Below are positions 7,317 to 15,925 of a DNA stretch of 64,000 bases, piece after piece. The notes below the pieces were generated by a model, which saw nothing but the letters and a program-made list of their open reading frames with translations, was not told the DNA's origin and ran no database searches. How positions within the stretch are numbered: position 1 is the stretch's first letter; each line of letters begins with the position of its first letter. A program made the translations under genes and the position numbers. Source of the DNA: an uncultured Lachnospiraceae bacterium (GTDB lineage: Bacteria > Bacillota > Clostridia > Lachnospirales > Lachnospiraceae); NCBI GenBank assembly GCA_910586605.1, contig CAJUJR010000003.1, forward strand, positions 3,344 to 67,343. Direction: 5' to 3'.

Positions 7317-9602
7317 ATGGATAAGAAATTATATGATTTAATGGATTGGGCAGAAATTGAGGCGATTGTTTATTCAGAGCATGACCATCCAGAGCAGATT
7401 CTGGGGGCGCATAAAGTGCACAGTAATATTTTGATCCAGGCATTTTTGCCAGATGCTGAATCAGTGCTGATTAAAAATGATAAGGATGGGAAGCTTTATC
7501 CAATGGAGGAGGCGGATGAAGCAGGCTTTTTTGCGGCGCTTCTGCCGCAGCGGAAAGTCCAGTTTTATGAACTTCATGCCAAATATGCAGACGGTGGGGA
7601 ATGTGTATGGAAAGACCCTTATTTGTACCCTTCTTTTTTAAAGGAAGAGGAACTACAACTCTTTGAAAAGGGAGAGAACTACGAAATATACCGTTACCTT
7701 GGCGCACATCCGGCCTGTGTTGCTGGATATGGAAAAGATGCCGTTCTTTACTTGGAAGGGCAGGAGCCGAAAAAGGGAGAAAAAGTAGTTAAAGGGACGC
7801 ATTTTGCAGTATGGGCGCCAAATGCCATGCGTGTCAGCGTTGTTGGGGACTTTAACCAGTGGGATGGGCGCAGGCATCCAATGTACCGGCTTGGGGACTC
7901 TGGGGTTTTCTCTTTGTTTATACCAGACATTGGCTGTGGCGATATCTATAAATATGAAGTGAAAATAAATTCGCAGACGATTGTTTTAAAAACTGACCCA
8001 TACGGGTTCCGCTGTGAGGTTCGCCCAGCGAATGCAAGTATTGTTGCTGATTTGTTTTCTTTTGCGTGGAAGGATGGCAAATGGCTACAGGACAGGAAAA
8101 AGTATGCGTTTGAAAAAGAGCCAATGAATATTTATGAACTTCATCCAGGTTCCTGGAAGAGGTTTACAGAGGACGGGGATTTGTCTGGTGGTTTTATGAA
8201 TTACCGGGAGCTTGCCCCGGAGTTGGCAGATTATGTGAAAGAAATGGGCTATACCCATGTAGAACTGATGCCTGTTATGGAGCATCCGTTGGACGAATCT
8301 TGGGGGTACCAGGTGACAGGGTATTATGCGGTTACCTCCCGGTATGGTTCTCCAAAGGATTTTATGTATTTTATGGATTATATGCATAGGCAGGGGATTG
8401 GCGTGATTTTAGACTGGGTGCCAGCACATTTCCCAAAAGACCAGAACGGCCTTGCACGTTTTGACGGTACATGCCTGTATGAGCATTTTGACCCAAGGCA
8501 GGGGGAACATCCACATTGGGGGACTTTGATTTACAATTATGGTCGTCCGCAGGTGTCTAATTTCCTAATTGCTAACGCACTGTTTTGGAAAGATATTTAC
8601 CATGCAGACGGAATCCGGATGGATGCTGTTGCCTCCATGCTTTACCTGGACTATGGACGAAATCCAGGTGAATGGATTGCCAACGAAAACGGAGGCAATG
8701 AAAACCTGGAGGCAGTGAGGATGCTTCAGAAATTGAGCGAAGTTTTCCATAAAAAGAAAGATGGGGCTCTTTTAATTGCAGAAGAGTCTACAGCATGGCC
8801 AATGGTAACAGGGGATATTGAAGAGGGCGGCCTTGGCTTTGACTTAAAGTGGAATATGGGATGGATGAATGATTTTACTTCATATATGAAGGCTGACCCT
8901 TATTTTAGGAAAGGATCACATGGCGCGCTTGTATTCAGCATGATTTATGCATATAGCGAGCGTTTTATCCTTCCGTTTTCCCATGATGAAGTAGTACATG
9001 GAAAACATTCCATGTTAATGAAGATGCCGGGGGATTTCGAGTTAAAGTATGGGAACCTAAGGGCAGCGTTTGGGTTTATGCTGACGCATCCTGGCAAGAA
9101 ACTCCAATTTATGGGCCAGGAATTTGCGCAGGAAGAAGAGTGGAGTGAGCAGGGAAGCCTGCATTGGGAAGAATTGGAGAATAAGAGCCACCAGAACTTG
9201 CAGCTCTATGTAAAGGAATTGAACCAATTTTACTTAAAACATCCGGCGCTGTATGAAAATGATTATGAACCAGAAGGGTTTGAATGGATTAGCTGCATGG
9301 ATGCAGACCACAGCATTATTACGTTTATGCGAAGTGACAGCAAGAAAAAAGAACAGCTTTTGGTAATCTGCAACTTTACGCCAGTCCTGTATGAGAATTT
9401 TAAAGTGGGCGTCCCTTTTGAGGGAAGCTATAAAGAGATTTTCAATAGTGATTCAGAACGGTATGGAGGAACCGGATGCCTGAATAAAAAAGTTTTGCGT
9501 ACAAAAGAAGTGAGCTGGGATGGAAGGGAAAATTCAATTACAATTGATGTTCCCCCATTTGGAATCTGTATTTTCAACAGTACGCCAAAACAGCATTCTT
9601 AA
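7317..9602 (+). CDS. glgB: 1,4-alpha-glucan branching enzyme
   Basis: GlgB transfers alpha-1,4 segments to make alpha-1,6 branches in glycogen. The 761-residue protein has an N-terminal CBM48-like region in two parts (residues 25-110 and about 155-245, with FAVWAPNAMRVSVVGDFNQWDG). A GH13 catalytic barrel follows. The nucleophile aspartate lies in GIRMDAVASMLYLDY, the acid/base glutamate in LIAEESTAWP, and the transition-state aspartate in PFSHDEVVHGK. The C-terminal all-beta domain ends IDVPPFGICIF. ATG 7317 follows GAGGGTGAA. No other glycogen gene is nearby, so it appears to be a stand-alone locus. Confidence 0.95.
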   Translation: MDKKLYDLMDWAEIEAIVYSEHDHPEQILGAHKVHSNILIQAFLPDAESVLIKNDKDGKLYPMEEADEAGFFAALLPQRKVQFYELHAKYADGGECVWKDPYLYPSFLKEEELQLFEKGENYEIYRYLGAHPACVAGYGKDAVLYLEGQEPKKGEKVVKGTHFAVWAPNAMRVSVVGDFNQWDGRRHPMYRLGDSGVFSLFIPDIGCGDIYKYEVKINSQTIVLKTDPYGFRCEVRPANASIVADLFSFAWKDGKWLQDRKKYAFEKEPMNIYELHPGSWKRFTEDGDLSGGFMNYRELAPELADYVKEMGYTHVELMPVMEHPLDESWGYQVTGYYAVTSRYGSPKDFMYFMDYMHRQGIGVILDWVPAHFPKDQNGLARFDGTCLYEHFDPRQGEHPHWGTLIYNYGRPQVSNFLIANALFWKDIYHADGIRMDAVASMLYLDYGRNPGEWIANENGGNENLEAVRMLQKLSEVFHKKKDGALLIAEESTAWPMVTGDIEEGGLGFDLKWNMGWMNDFTSYMKADPYFRKGSHGALVFSMIYAYSERFILPFSHDEVVHGKHSMLMKMPGDFELKYGNLRAAFGFMLTHPGKKLQFMGQEFAQEEEWSEQGSLHWEELENKSHQNLQLYVKELNQFYLKHPALYENDYEPEGFEWISCMDADHSIITFMRSDSKKKEQLLVICNFTPVLYENFKVGVPFEGSYKEIFNSDSERYGGTGCLNKKVLRTKEVSWDGRENSITIDVPPFGICIFNSTPKQHS

Positions 9603-9635
9603 AAAGTGAAAAGGCATAGCAATACAGGAGGGGTT

Positions 9636-10607
9636 ATGAAAGGATTATTCGTCCAGGCAGCTTCTGCGCTGACACCAATACCGTTTCCTACGCCAACACC
9701 GTCACCTCATCCAACACCATCGCCAACACCGGCTTATTCGCCAACGCCAACGCCGGTTTCAATTGAAGATTTGACAGAAACTTTAAATTCTGCTGCCAGC
9801 GATGAGGAAAAGAGGAACTTCCTAATGGAGTTTTTATTGTCGCAAAGGGACGTCCTTTTCAGTTTTGCAAAGACATTGCTTTTTGCCATTATTATTTTTA
9901 TCATTGGAAGAAGGCTTGTAAAATTTTCTTTAAGGATGACGCAGCGTTGGATGGTAAAACATGAAGTGGAAATCAGTGTGCAGAAGTTTGTAATGTCACT
10001 TGCGAATTTTAGTTATCATCTTGTACTTATTTTTATTGTTGCATGGATTCTTGGTATTGGGGCGACAATTGTCGCTATTATTGGTTCTGCCGGCCTTGCG
10101 ATTGGGCTTGCCTTGCAGGGAAGCCTTTCAAACCTAGCAGGCGGCGTTTTGATTTTGGCATTAAAGCCTTTTAAAATTGGGGAATATATATCGGTGGCAG
10201 GAGTAGAAGGAACCGTAGATTCCATAGATATTTTTTATACGCATCTTTCTACAACAGATAATAAGGTAATTGTAATACCTAATGGAACAATTACAAATTC
10301 AACGATTACAAATACGACAAATGTCTCGAAGCGTATGTTAATTATTGATTTTATGGTACCATATGAAATGGATGTGGAGAAGCTGCGGGAGACTTTGACA
10401 GAGGTAATGCGGGAAGATCAGCTTCTTTGCCAGGATGACCCAATGGCAGTTGTAATCAGCAGGCTGTCTCCGCTAAAAGTACAGATGCAGATGAAGGCAT
10501 GGGTAAAAACCGAAGATTATTGGGAAGCAAGATATGGACTGATGGAGAAATTGAAAGATATGATAGGAGAAAACCGGGCTTGTGGGAATGGTGGAAATCA
10601 GCTATAA
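9636..10607 (+). CDS. mscS: MscS-family mechanosensitive channel with Pro/Thr-rich N-terminus
   Basis: The start ATG 9636 follows AGGAGGGGTT; a GTG at 9606 is in frame but unlikely. The 323-residue product begins with a short hydrophobic stretch and then a run of Pro-Thr-Ser-Pro repeats (about residues 13-42), probably outside the membrane. Transmembrane helices follow around residues 80-100 and 125-150. The pore helix AIIGSAGLAIGLALQGSLSNLAGGVLI is typical of the MscS TM3, followed by the beta domain (FKIGEYISVAGVEGTVDSI, VIVIPNGTITNSTI). MscS channels open under membrane tension to release osmolytes. The Pro/Thr-rich leader is not part of the core family. It lies in tandem with the corA-like gene 51 bp downstream. 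Confidence 0.9.
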   Translation: MKGLFVQAASALTPIPFPTPTPSPHPTPSPTPAYSPTPTPVSIEDLTETLNSAASDEEKRNFLMEFLLSQRDVLFSFAKTLLFAIIIFIIGRRLVKFSLRMTQRWMVKHEVEISVQKFVMSLANFSYHLVLIFIVAWILGIGATIVAIIGSAGLAIGLALQGSLSNLAGGVLILALKPFKIGEYISVAGVEGTVDSIDIFYTHLSTTDNKVIVIPNGTITNSTITNTTNVSKRMLIIDFMVPYEMDVEKLRETLTEVMREDQLLCQDDPMAVVISRLSPLKVQMQMKAWVKTEDYWEARYGLMEKLKDMIGENRACGNGGNQL

Positions 10608-10658
10608 TAGCGGGAGGATTATGAAAGCGCAGAAAGCAGCGCGGAAAAGAGGTAAGGT

Positions 10659-11600
10659 GTGATTAGTATTTTCCGGACAGATGACAGAATTATTCATGAA
10701 GAAAAAGAATTAAGTTCTGGTGCGTGGGTAAATATGATAAACCCTACGGTAACAGAGGGAGAAGAAATCGCAAAAGAACTGGGGATTGACCTTCATGATT
10801 TGCTTGCAGCGTTGGATGAGGAGGAAAGCTCCCGTGTGGAACTGGAAGATGGCTACACACTGATTCTCGTGGATATACCTGCTACAGAAATACGCCATGA
10901 AAAAGAAGCATACAATACCATCCCGCTTGGCATTATCCTGACACAGGATGTCATTATCACAGTATGCACAGAGGAGACGCCTGTATTGCAGGCATTTGTA
11001 AATGGGAGGGTAAAAGAGTTCAGCACAAAAAAGAAACTGCGGTTTGTATACCAAATTTTGTTCCGTATTTCGACACAGTACCAATACTGCCTTCGTATTA
11101 TTGATAAAAAAAGGACAGAAATTGAAGAACGGATAGATTATAATACAGAAAATGTAGATTTAATTGATTTACATGCACTGGAATCTACCCTGGTTTATTT
11201 TGCAACGTCACTCCGGGCAAATGGCGCTGTCCTTGACCGTTTGACAAGGTATAAAAGGTTAGAACAGTACCCGGAAGATAAGGACTTGCTTGGCGATGTC
11301 ATTGTGGAAAACCGCCAGGCGATAGAGATGACTTCCATTTACCGAGACATTATTAACGGGACAAGGGAACTAATGTCTTCGGTTCTTGATAACCGCTTAA
11401 ATAATGTAATGAAGGCGCTTACCTCAGTTACATTGGTTATGGGTATCCCAACTTTGATTTCAGGGCTTTATGGCATGAATGTAAATACCCAGTGGATGCC
11501 GCTTTCCAATGCACCATATGGTTTTGGGATTATCTGCGCTATGGTTGCCATAATCTGTATTGTAATGTTATTTATCTTAAAAAAGAAAAAGCTCTTTTAG
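10659..11600 (+). CDS. corA: CorA-family divalent cation transporter
   Basis: The 313-residue protein has a large cytoplasmic N-terminal domain, a long helix with charged heptads (residues about 150-240), and two C-terminal transmembrane helices. The pore signature GMN is present in SGLYGMNVNTQWMP. The GTG start follows AGAGGTAAGG. The post-GMN loop (TQWMPLSNAPYG) differs from the MPELxW loop of classical Mg2+ channels, so cation choice is uncertain. The last codon is the TAG that also begins a 62-bp dispersed repeat. It is probably co-transcribed with the upstream MscS gene, which would pair osmotic and ionic homeostasis. Confidence 0.88.
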   Translation: MISIFRTDDRIIHEEKELSSGAWVNMINPTVTEGEEIAKELGIDLHDLLAALDEEESSRVELEDGYTLILVDIPATEIRHEKEAYNTIPLGIILTQDVIITVCTEETPVLQAFVNGRVKEFSTKKKLRFVYQILFRISTQYQYCLRIIDKKRTEIEERIDYNTENVDLIDLHALESTLVYFATSLRANGAVLDRLTRYKRLEQYPEDKDLLGDVIVENRQAIEMTSIYRDIINGTRELMSSVLDNRLNNVMKALTSVTLVMGIPTLISGLYGMNVNTQWMPLSNAPYGFGIICAMVAIICIVMLFILKKKKLF

Positions 11601-11659
11601 AACGTGTTTGAAAATTGCTTTTTGCAAGATGTGTTTCACACTTTGTGGAAGATTTGTTC
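11598..11659 (+). repeat. 62-bp dispersed downstream repeat, copy 2
   Basis: It is identical at 60 of 62 positions to 39226-39287 and related to 4555-4598. Its first three bases are the stop codon of the corA-like gene. Confidence 0.85.
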
Positions 11660-11678
11660 CAAAGCTTGGATATTATAA

Positions 11679-11705
11679 AGCGCACCATAAACGGTGCGCT
11701 TTTTG
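11679..11705 (+). terminator. Terminator after the corA-like gene
   Basis: AGCGCACC (11679-11686) pairs perfectly with GGTGCGCT (11693-11700) across a 6-base loop, and five T follow. Confidence 0.85.
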
Positions 11706-11733
11706 GCGTGCCACAATTTTGCTTTTCCTTCTT

Positions 11734-12492
11734 TTAAATTCTGTTTTCCAGACGTCCTTTTACTGGTATCAAAATTGCTGCGCCGATTAATCCATACAAA
11801 AAAGGAATCAACGTGACTGCCATATTTGCTGTAAAGGTGCTAAGATCCATGGAGTTCGTTGTCAGCCATAAAAGGTAAATTGAAAAAAACAGGGTGCAAA
11901 AACCGCCTGCGGTAATTAACGATTTCATTGCAAGGGAAAGAGCCATAATGGCTTTCTGGGCTTCTTTTATGCTTTCTGGCTTGCGGCGGCGTAAAAAGGA
12001 AAACGCATTTTTAAAGTCTTTCGTATGTCCTGTGAAAAATAAAGTAAGGTACAAATAAAAAAGCATTGCGATTAGGGAGGGCAAATCAAGATAGAAAGCA
12101 ATTGGGAAATTTGCCTGTGAAGCAGAAGTCATAATCAACATAAGTAATATCAGTATATTCCCCATAACCCATGTAACTGTCCGTAATATATTTCCGCGTG
12201 TATTTTCTTTTTTCTGGTTTTCAGTTTCCTGTATCAGATTCATCATATTCTCCTCCGCCTTTCTGGAGTACGCATCTTCTGTCAGATGTTCTCCTGATAA
12301 TAATTCATTTACATTAATTTCTAACAGTTCGCAAAGAGGCATCATAATGGAGATATCTGGTAACCCTTTGCCACATTCCCATTTTGAAATTGCCTTATCG
12401 CTGATACCAAGCGCCTCGCCAAGCTGTTTTTGTGTCATTTGTTTCTCTTTCCTTTGTGCTGCGATAAATTCCCCTATTTTTTTCTGTTCCAT
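11734..12492 (-). CDS. XRE-family regulator with C-terminal membrane domain
   Basis: The 252-residue protein starts with a helix-turn-helix (EFIAAQRKEKQMTQKQLGEALGISDKAISKWECGKGLPDISIM), so it should bind DNA as a dimer. After a charged linker it has about four hydrophobic helices (around residues 105-125, 132-155, 195-215 and 220-245), which would tether it to the membrane. This layout is common in Firmicutes and suggests sensing of envelope or membrane state; the ligand is unknown. The start is preceded by a hairpin leader and GGGGGATTAAT rather than a classical AGGAGG site. A promoter is predicted at 12669-12698. It ends convergently with the corA-like gene. Confidence 0.8.
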   Translation of the reverse strand: MEQKKIGEFIAAQRKEKQMTQKQLGEALGISDKAISKWECGKGLPDISIMMPLCELLEINVNELLSGEHLTEDAYSRKAEENMMNLIQETENQKKENTRGNILRTVTWVMGNILILLMLIMTSASQANFPIAFYLDLPSLIAMLFYLYLTLFFTGHTKDFKNAFSFLRRRKPESIKEAQKAIMALSLAMKSLITAGGFCTLFFSIYLLWLTTNSMDLSTFTANMAVTLIPFLYGLIGAAILIPVKGRLENRI

Positions 12493-12560
12493 ATTAATCC
12501 CCCATGCCGCGTTTTTTGCGGCTTAAATAATGTTGAAAAATGCTGTTTTGGCAATTTTCC
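12490..12560 (-). promoter_or_regulatory. Leader element of the XRE regulator gene (family copy D)
   Basis: On the minus strand it reads CAGCATTTTTC, then CATTATTTAA, the hairpin GCCGC-AAAAAAC-GCGGC, ATGGGGGATTAAT and the start codon. It matches the elements at 15811, 16729 and 32688 in order, spacing and most bases. Confidence 0.65.
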
Positions 12561-12628
12561 TGTCTGAAATAGTAATTATTGTTGGACAGCCTTTTCTGCT
12601 GTCTTACAATCAATTTCGCATTTCGCAT
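12494..12628 (-). CDS. Possible 44-codon leader ORF overlapping the leader element
   Basis: On the minus strand an ATG at 12628 opens a 44-codon frame, rich in Arg, Asn and Gln, that ends SRKKRGMGD and stops at 12494-12496, one base before the XRE start codon. GGAGG lies 13 bases upstream of the ATG, which is longer than ideal. It would place ribosomes through the GCCGC/GCGGC hairpin and next to the XRE start. Whether the peptide is made is not shown by the sequence. Confidence 0.3.
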   Translation of the reverse strand: MRNAKLIVRQQKRLSNNNYYFRQENCQNSIFQHYLSRKKRGMGD

Positions 12629-12668
12629 TGTTTTATCTTTTCCTCCTTTCGTTCCTGGCTCTGGGTAT

Positions 12669-12698
12669 AGTATACAGTGGGAGTCCTTTTTCTGTAAA
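12669..12698 (-). promoter_or_regulatory. Promoter for the XRE regulator transcript
   Basis: On the minus strand TTTACA (12698-12693) and TATACT (12674-12669) are 18 bases apart. The leader would be about 170 nt. Confidence 0.55.
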
Positions 12699-12756
12699 CC
12701 GACAGGCAGTAGAAGAAGGGTAGAATTTTTTGTTGTGTTTCCCTAAAATACAAGGA

Positions 12757-12820
12757 AAAAGAGGACTCTACGTTCCGTAGAATCCCATAGGATAATAAAA
12801 TATGTTTCCTATGGGATGTT
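12757..12820 (-). terminator. Double hairpin terminator after the MATE / PAS-CPBP operon
   Basis: On the minus strand, ATCCCATAGGA pairs with TCCTATGGGAT (11 bp). A second small hairpin, CTACG/CGTAG, follows and then a CTCTTTTTCC tract. Confidence 0.65.
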
Positions 12821-12840
12821 TTAGGTGGCGGTATGTACTT

Positions 12841-13893
12841 TTAGAAGTATAGGCACATGGCAAGATAGCCGCAGCCCCAATGGAGAATAGCGCAGCCCCA
12901 CATATTTCCATGGCGTTCAAATAAGTAACCAAGGGAAATGCTTAGTGCAAAGGCGCTGAGCATAAAAATAAAACCAAATGGAAGATGCATCAGTGAAAAA
13001 AGGAGCGAAGTCAGCAAAATGCCAAAAGCTTTCTGGTATTTCACCCGCATCAGTGATTTTATGCTGGTCTGTATAACGCCGCGTGCTAAAAATTCCTGGA
13101 AAACCGCGGTAAACAGATAAATACGTGCTCCCCGCAGGGAACCGCCGATAAAACGGCTTTTAATCTGGACGCCGAAGAGCGTAAGGATTAGCTTTGATAA
13201 TATAAGCAGGAAGCATCCTGCCAAAAGGAGAATCCCTGTTTCTATCAGGCATTTTTTAAAAGTCTGGCGTTTTGGGATTAGTCCAATATCACGCAGCGAA
13301 AGGCTGGTGCAGAAAAAAACCTCCAAAAAAAGTAAAAATGCCATCCCTTCGATTAAAAGGGTATAAAAAGATGTCTTTAAAGGCAGGTGCAATGTAAACT
13401 GCAGAAGGCTCCAAAGAGAAAGGTAGAGGCTGATACAGAAAATCAGACCTGCAAAAATATAGGCACAGTCATGTTTATGCTGTGTCAGGAATCGTTGTTC
13501 AGTTATATCATCAAAAAGGATAACCATCCCTGGAAAGGCGTCATAACGGCCAAGGATAGCGTCTTCTGGCTGAATCAGGCTGATATCAATGGTAAAGTAC
13601 TGCACTGTATTATCATGCTGATACTTTACGGTTGTCTTTTCTGTAACAGCATTTTTATTGAGGGTATTTAAAAAAAGCCGGTTAAAAGCCCTGTTATTTT
13701 TATTAGCCAAAAAAAGTTCTTCAAAGGACTGGTTTTTCATCTGTTCAAATGGGGTGGAAAAAATTTTTTCACAGGCAGAATTCATATAGGTAATTTGCCC
13801 ATTGTGATTGACTGTCATAATGCCGTCACTCATATTTTCAAAAATCATTTCTTTTTGAGAAGAGGAAAGAATGGATGTACCTGAGGAATCCAT
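12841..13893 (-). CDS. PAS domain fused to a CPBP-type (CAAX protease/ABI) membrane protein
   Basis: The 350-residue protein begins with a cytoplasmic PAS domain (residues about 12-130: IFENMSDGIMTVNHNGQITYMNSACEKIF, then MVILFDDITEQ). About seven hydrophobic helices follow. The CPBP glutamate-arginine motif appears as FQEFLARG (canonical EExxxR with Gln for the first Glu), motif 2 as FSLMHLPFG, and motif 3 as HWGCGY without the usual Asn. CPBP proteins act in prenyl-protein or peptide processing and in bacteriocin self-protection. PAS on a CPBP protein is unusual. The ribosome site AAAGGACGG lies inside the end of the MATE gene, only 1 bp away, so both are translated from one mRNA. Substitutions at two motifs leave catalysis uncertain. 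Confidence 0.75.
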   Translation of the reverse strand: MDSSGTSILSSSQKEMIFENMSDGIMTVNHNGQITYMNSACEKIFSTPFEQMKNQSFEELFLANKNNRAFNRLFLNTLNKNAVTEKTTVKYQHDNTVQYFTIDISLIQPEDAILGRYDAFPGMVILFDDITEQRFLTQHKHDCAYIFAGLIFCISLYLSLWSLLQFTLHLPLKTSFYTLLIEGMAFLLFLEVFFCTSLSLRDIGLIPKRQTFKKCLIETGILLLAGCFLLILSKLILTLFGVQIKSRFIGGSLRGARIYLFTAVFQEFLARGVIQTSIKSLMRVKYQKAFGILLTSLLFSLMHLPFGFIFMLSAFALSISLGYLFERHGNMWGCAILHWGCGYLAMCLYF

Positions 13894-13894
13894 A

Positions 13895-15286
13895 TTAATT
13901 GACCGTCCTTTCTTTTTTTTGCTGGTAAGCAGGTTTGCCTAATTCATGTAAAACCATAGCGATTGCAGTTATCCCGGCCATGAGATCGGCAGCCGGCCCT
14001 GCATACATAATCCCGTCTATCCCCATAAATATAGGAAGTAAAAGGATAAGGGGAAGCAGGAATATAATCTGCCTTGTCAGGGATAAGAAAACGCCGCCTT
14101 TTGGTTTCCCGATTGCTGTAAAAAAGTTTGAAGTAATCGGCTGCAGGAAGTTTAGGAATGTAAAGAAAAGAAAAATCCTAAAGTAATTTTTAGCAAAGGC
14201 ATAATATTCCCTGGAGCCGTCCCCAAACAGAGAAATAATCTTTTCTGGGATAAGCTGGAAAAGGGCAAAAGCAGTCAGCGCAAGAAAACAGCCGCATCCT
14301 GCGGCAAGCAGGTATGCCCTTTTGACGCGGTAATATTTTGCCGCACCATAATTAAAACTGACGATTGGCTGCAGCCCTTGGGAAATGCCTATAATAAAAG
14401 CAAGAAATACCTGGTTTACTTTTGTAATAATGCCAGCGCAGGCGATAGGGATTGCTTCACCATAGACAGAAAGCGAACCATAGTATTTCAGCGATTTGTT
14501 CATTACAATCTGCACTACCATCATGGCAAGCTGGTTGCTGCACGGGGCGGCGCCAAGCGACAGGATTCTTCCGGTATACTCCCTATGTGGCAGGAAGTGT
14601 GCTGTATGCAGGGAGATGTTTTTGGCATGGAAAAGCATATACAGCGCCATGCCACCGGAAATAACCTGCCCAATCACAGTTGCAGCAGCAGCGCCTGACA
14701 TGCCCCAATGGAAGCCAAAAACAAAAAGGGCGTCAAGTACGGTATTGATAACTGCACCTGTAAGGTTGCAGGCCATCGCAAATTTTGGCCGGCCATCTGC
14801 CCGGATTAAATGGCCACCCCCGGTTGCCAGGATTAAGAATGGGAAACCAAAGGATACAATTCGTGTATATGGCTTTGCATAAGGCAGAACATTGTCTGGG
14901 GAGCCAAAAAAGGTGAGAAGCGGCCCAAGGAAAAGCTGTGTAACAAGGCAGAGTAAAATACCACAGCTAACTAGCATGGTAACAGCATTTCCAATAAAAT
15001 AAGGTGCTTTTTTTGCCTGTTCAGGGACAGACTGGCCTTTCCCAAGTGCAATATTAAAGGAAGAAGCGCCGCCAATCCCAAAAAGCAGCGCAATTGCAAT
15101 GCAAGAGATTGACAGCGGGAAACTGATATTTGTCGCCGCGTTGCCAAGTTCGCCGATGCTCTGCCCAATAAAAAACTGGTCTACAATATTATATAAGGAA
15201 CTGACAAGCATTGCTATAATGCTTGGGACAGCAAATTCTGCTAATAACTTGTGTATCTTCTTTATACCGAGTGGATTAGGATTCAT
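13895..15286 (-). CDS. MATE-family multidrug/Na+ antiporter
   Basis: The 463-residue protein has about 12 hydrophobic helices in two related halves, beginning IHKLLAEFAVPSIIAMLVSSLYNIVDQFFIGQSIG, which is typical of the MepA/DinF-like MATE proteins (NorM superfamily). These exporters use Na+ or H+ gradients to expel cationic drugs or metabolites. ATG 15286 follows AAGGAGAATTGTC. It is the first gene of a two-gene minus-strand operon with the PAS-CPBP protein, which suggests that the exported compound or its damage is sensed or processed by that partner. The substrate is unknown. Confidence 0.92.
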   Translation of the reverse strand: MNPNPLGIKKIHKLLAEFAVPSIIAMLVSSLYNIVDQFFIGQSIGELGNAATNISFPLSISCIAIALLFGIGGASSFNIALGKGQSVPEQAKKAPYFIGNAVTMLVSCGILLCLVTQLFLGPLLTFFGSPDNVLPYAKPYTRIVSFGFPFLILATGGGHLIRADGRPKFAMACNLTGAVINTVLDALFVFGFHWGMSGAAAATVIGQVISGGMALYMLFHAKNISLHTAHFLPHREYTGRILSLGAAPCSNQLAMMVVQIVMNKSLKYYGSLSVYGEAIPIACAGIITKVNQVFLAFIIGISQGLQPIVSFNYGAAKYYRVKRAYLLAAGCGCFLALTAFALFQLIPEKIISLFGDGSREYYAFAKNYFRIFLFFTFLNFLQPITSNFFTAIGKPKGGVFLSLTRQIIFLLPLILLLPIFMGIDGIMYAGPAADLMAGITAIAMVLHELGKPAYQQKKERTVN

Positions 15287-15369
15287 GACAATTCTCCTTA
15301 GAATGATAACTTTATATATCTATGATACGTTTAAAAAAGAGTATTGTCAATGTATTTAGTCTGTCAGGG

Positions 15370-15434
15370 CAGGGCGGCAACATTAACTTTTTGATGATTC
15401 ATGGACAATTGTAAAAAGTAAATGCTGTTGCCCT
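15370..15434. repeat. Imperfect fold-back repeat with GTAAAAAGTAAATGCTGTTGC
   Basis: Positions 15411-15431 are identical to 36330-36350. The left flank (15370-15392) is a degenerate inverted copy of the right arm, so the segment could fold as a hairpin of about 65 nt. No gene lies in it. Confidence 0.6.
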
Positions 15435-15544
15435 GGCTGTCAGGGAATGGGTAATAAAGTGTTAGAAATTTGATAGACTTTGTTATTTGATTATGCTATA
15501 CTTATTTTGATATGATAATTTAATTTCATGATGGGGGTGATTGT

Positions 15545-15739
15545 ATGCCGTCTACTAATTTAGAGATAACAAAAGCTGCTATTGATGATTTCAAAGAGAT
15601 TCAAGAATATATGTTGCTAGCGAAAGAAGAAAATGCAGAAAAGACATATGCAAAATTGAAAAAAAAATATCTTTCATTGAAAGCAATTTTGAATGTCGCG
15701 GGTGTAAACCTTACAGATATCGATGAGATGAAAGAATAG
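15545..15739 (+). CDS. 64-aa protein of unknown function
   Basis: The ATG follows GGGGGTGATTGT and a clear terminator lies downstream, so the gene looks real. The product is highly helical and charged (about 15 Lys and 10 Glu), without signal peptide or membrane segment, and ends NVAGVNLTDIDEMKE. I do not recognise a domain. The coding style (balanced codons, single ribosome site, own terminator) argues for a conserved small cytoplasmic protein expressed alone. A promoter may lie near 15480-15515 (TTTGTTATTTGATTATGCTATACTTATT). Confidence 0.65.
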   Translation: MPSTNLEITKAAIDDFKEIQEYMLLAKEENAEKTYAKLKKKYLSLKAILNVAGVNLTDIDEMKE

Positions 15740-15758
15740 AATTAAATAGTAAATAATA

Positions 15759-15792
15759 AGGGTGCAAGGTCTTTCAAATAAGCGCCCTTTTA
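15759..15792 (+). terminator. Terminator after the 64-aa protein gene
   Basis: AGGGTGC pairs with GCGCCCT (one G-U), followed by TTTTAT. Confidence 0.7.
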
Positions 15793-15799
15793 TAGTGAT

Positions 15800-15925
15800 A
15801 TGATATTTAACCGCTTCACAAAAGCGGACTCGTTCGCTATACTAATTGAGCTTCACAAAGTGAGGCATGGAGTATAATATGGAGAAGTAAGGTGGGGTAT
15901 GGAGATTATGAAGGAGGAAAAATGA
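15800..15925 (+). promoter_or_regulatory. Leader element of the histidine phosphatase gene (copy A) with small upstream ORFs
   Basis: Hairpin CCGCTT/AAGCGG (15811-15827) is followed by CGTTCGCTATACTAATTGAG and the hairpin GCTTCAC-AAA-GTGAGGC (15850-15866), then ATGGAGTATAATATGG. The ATG at the usual start position (15879) gives only Met-Glu-Lys-stop. A second upstream ORF, MEIMKEEK (15899-15925), contains the AAGGAGG site and stops immediately before the real start. A 25-codon frame (15800-15877) crosses the element. Confidence 0.6.

Larger units (their letters stand above)
12493..12840. other. 348-bp region between the PAS-CPBP and XRE genes
   Basis: It holds the XRE promoter, its long leader with a possible 44-codon ORF, and the terminator hairpins of the upstream minus-strand operon at about 12757-12820. 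I see no standard gene. Confidence 0.6.
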
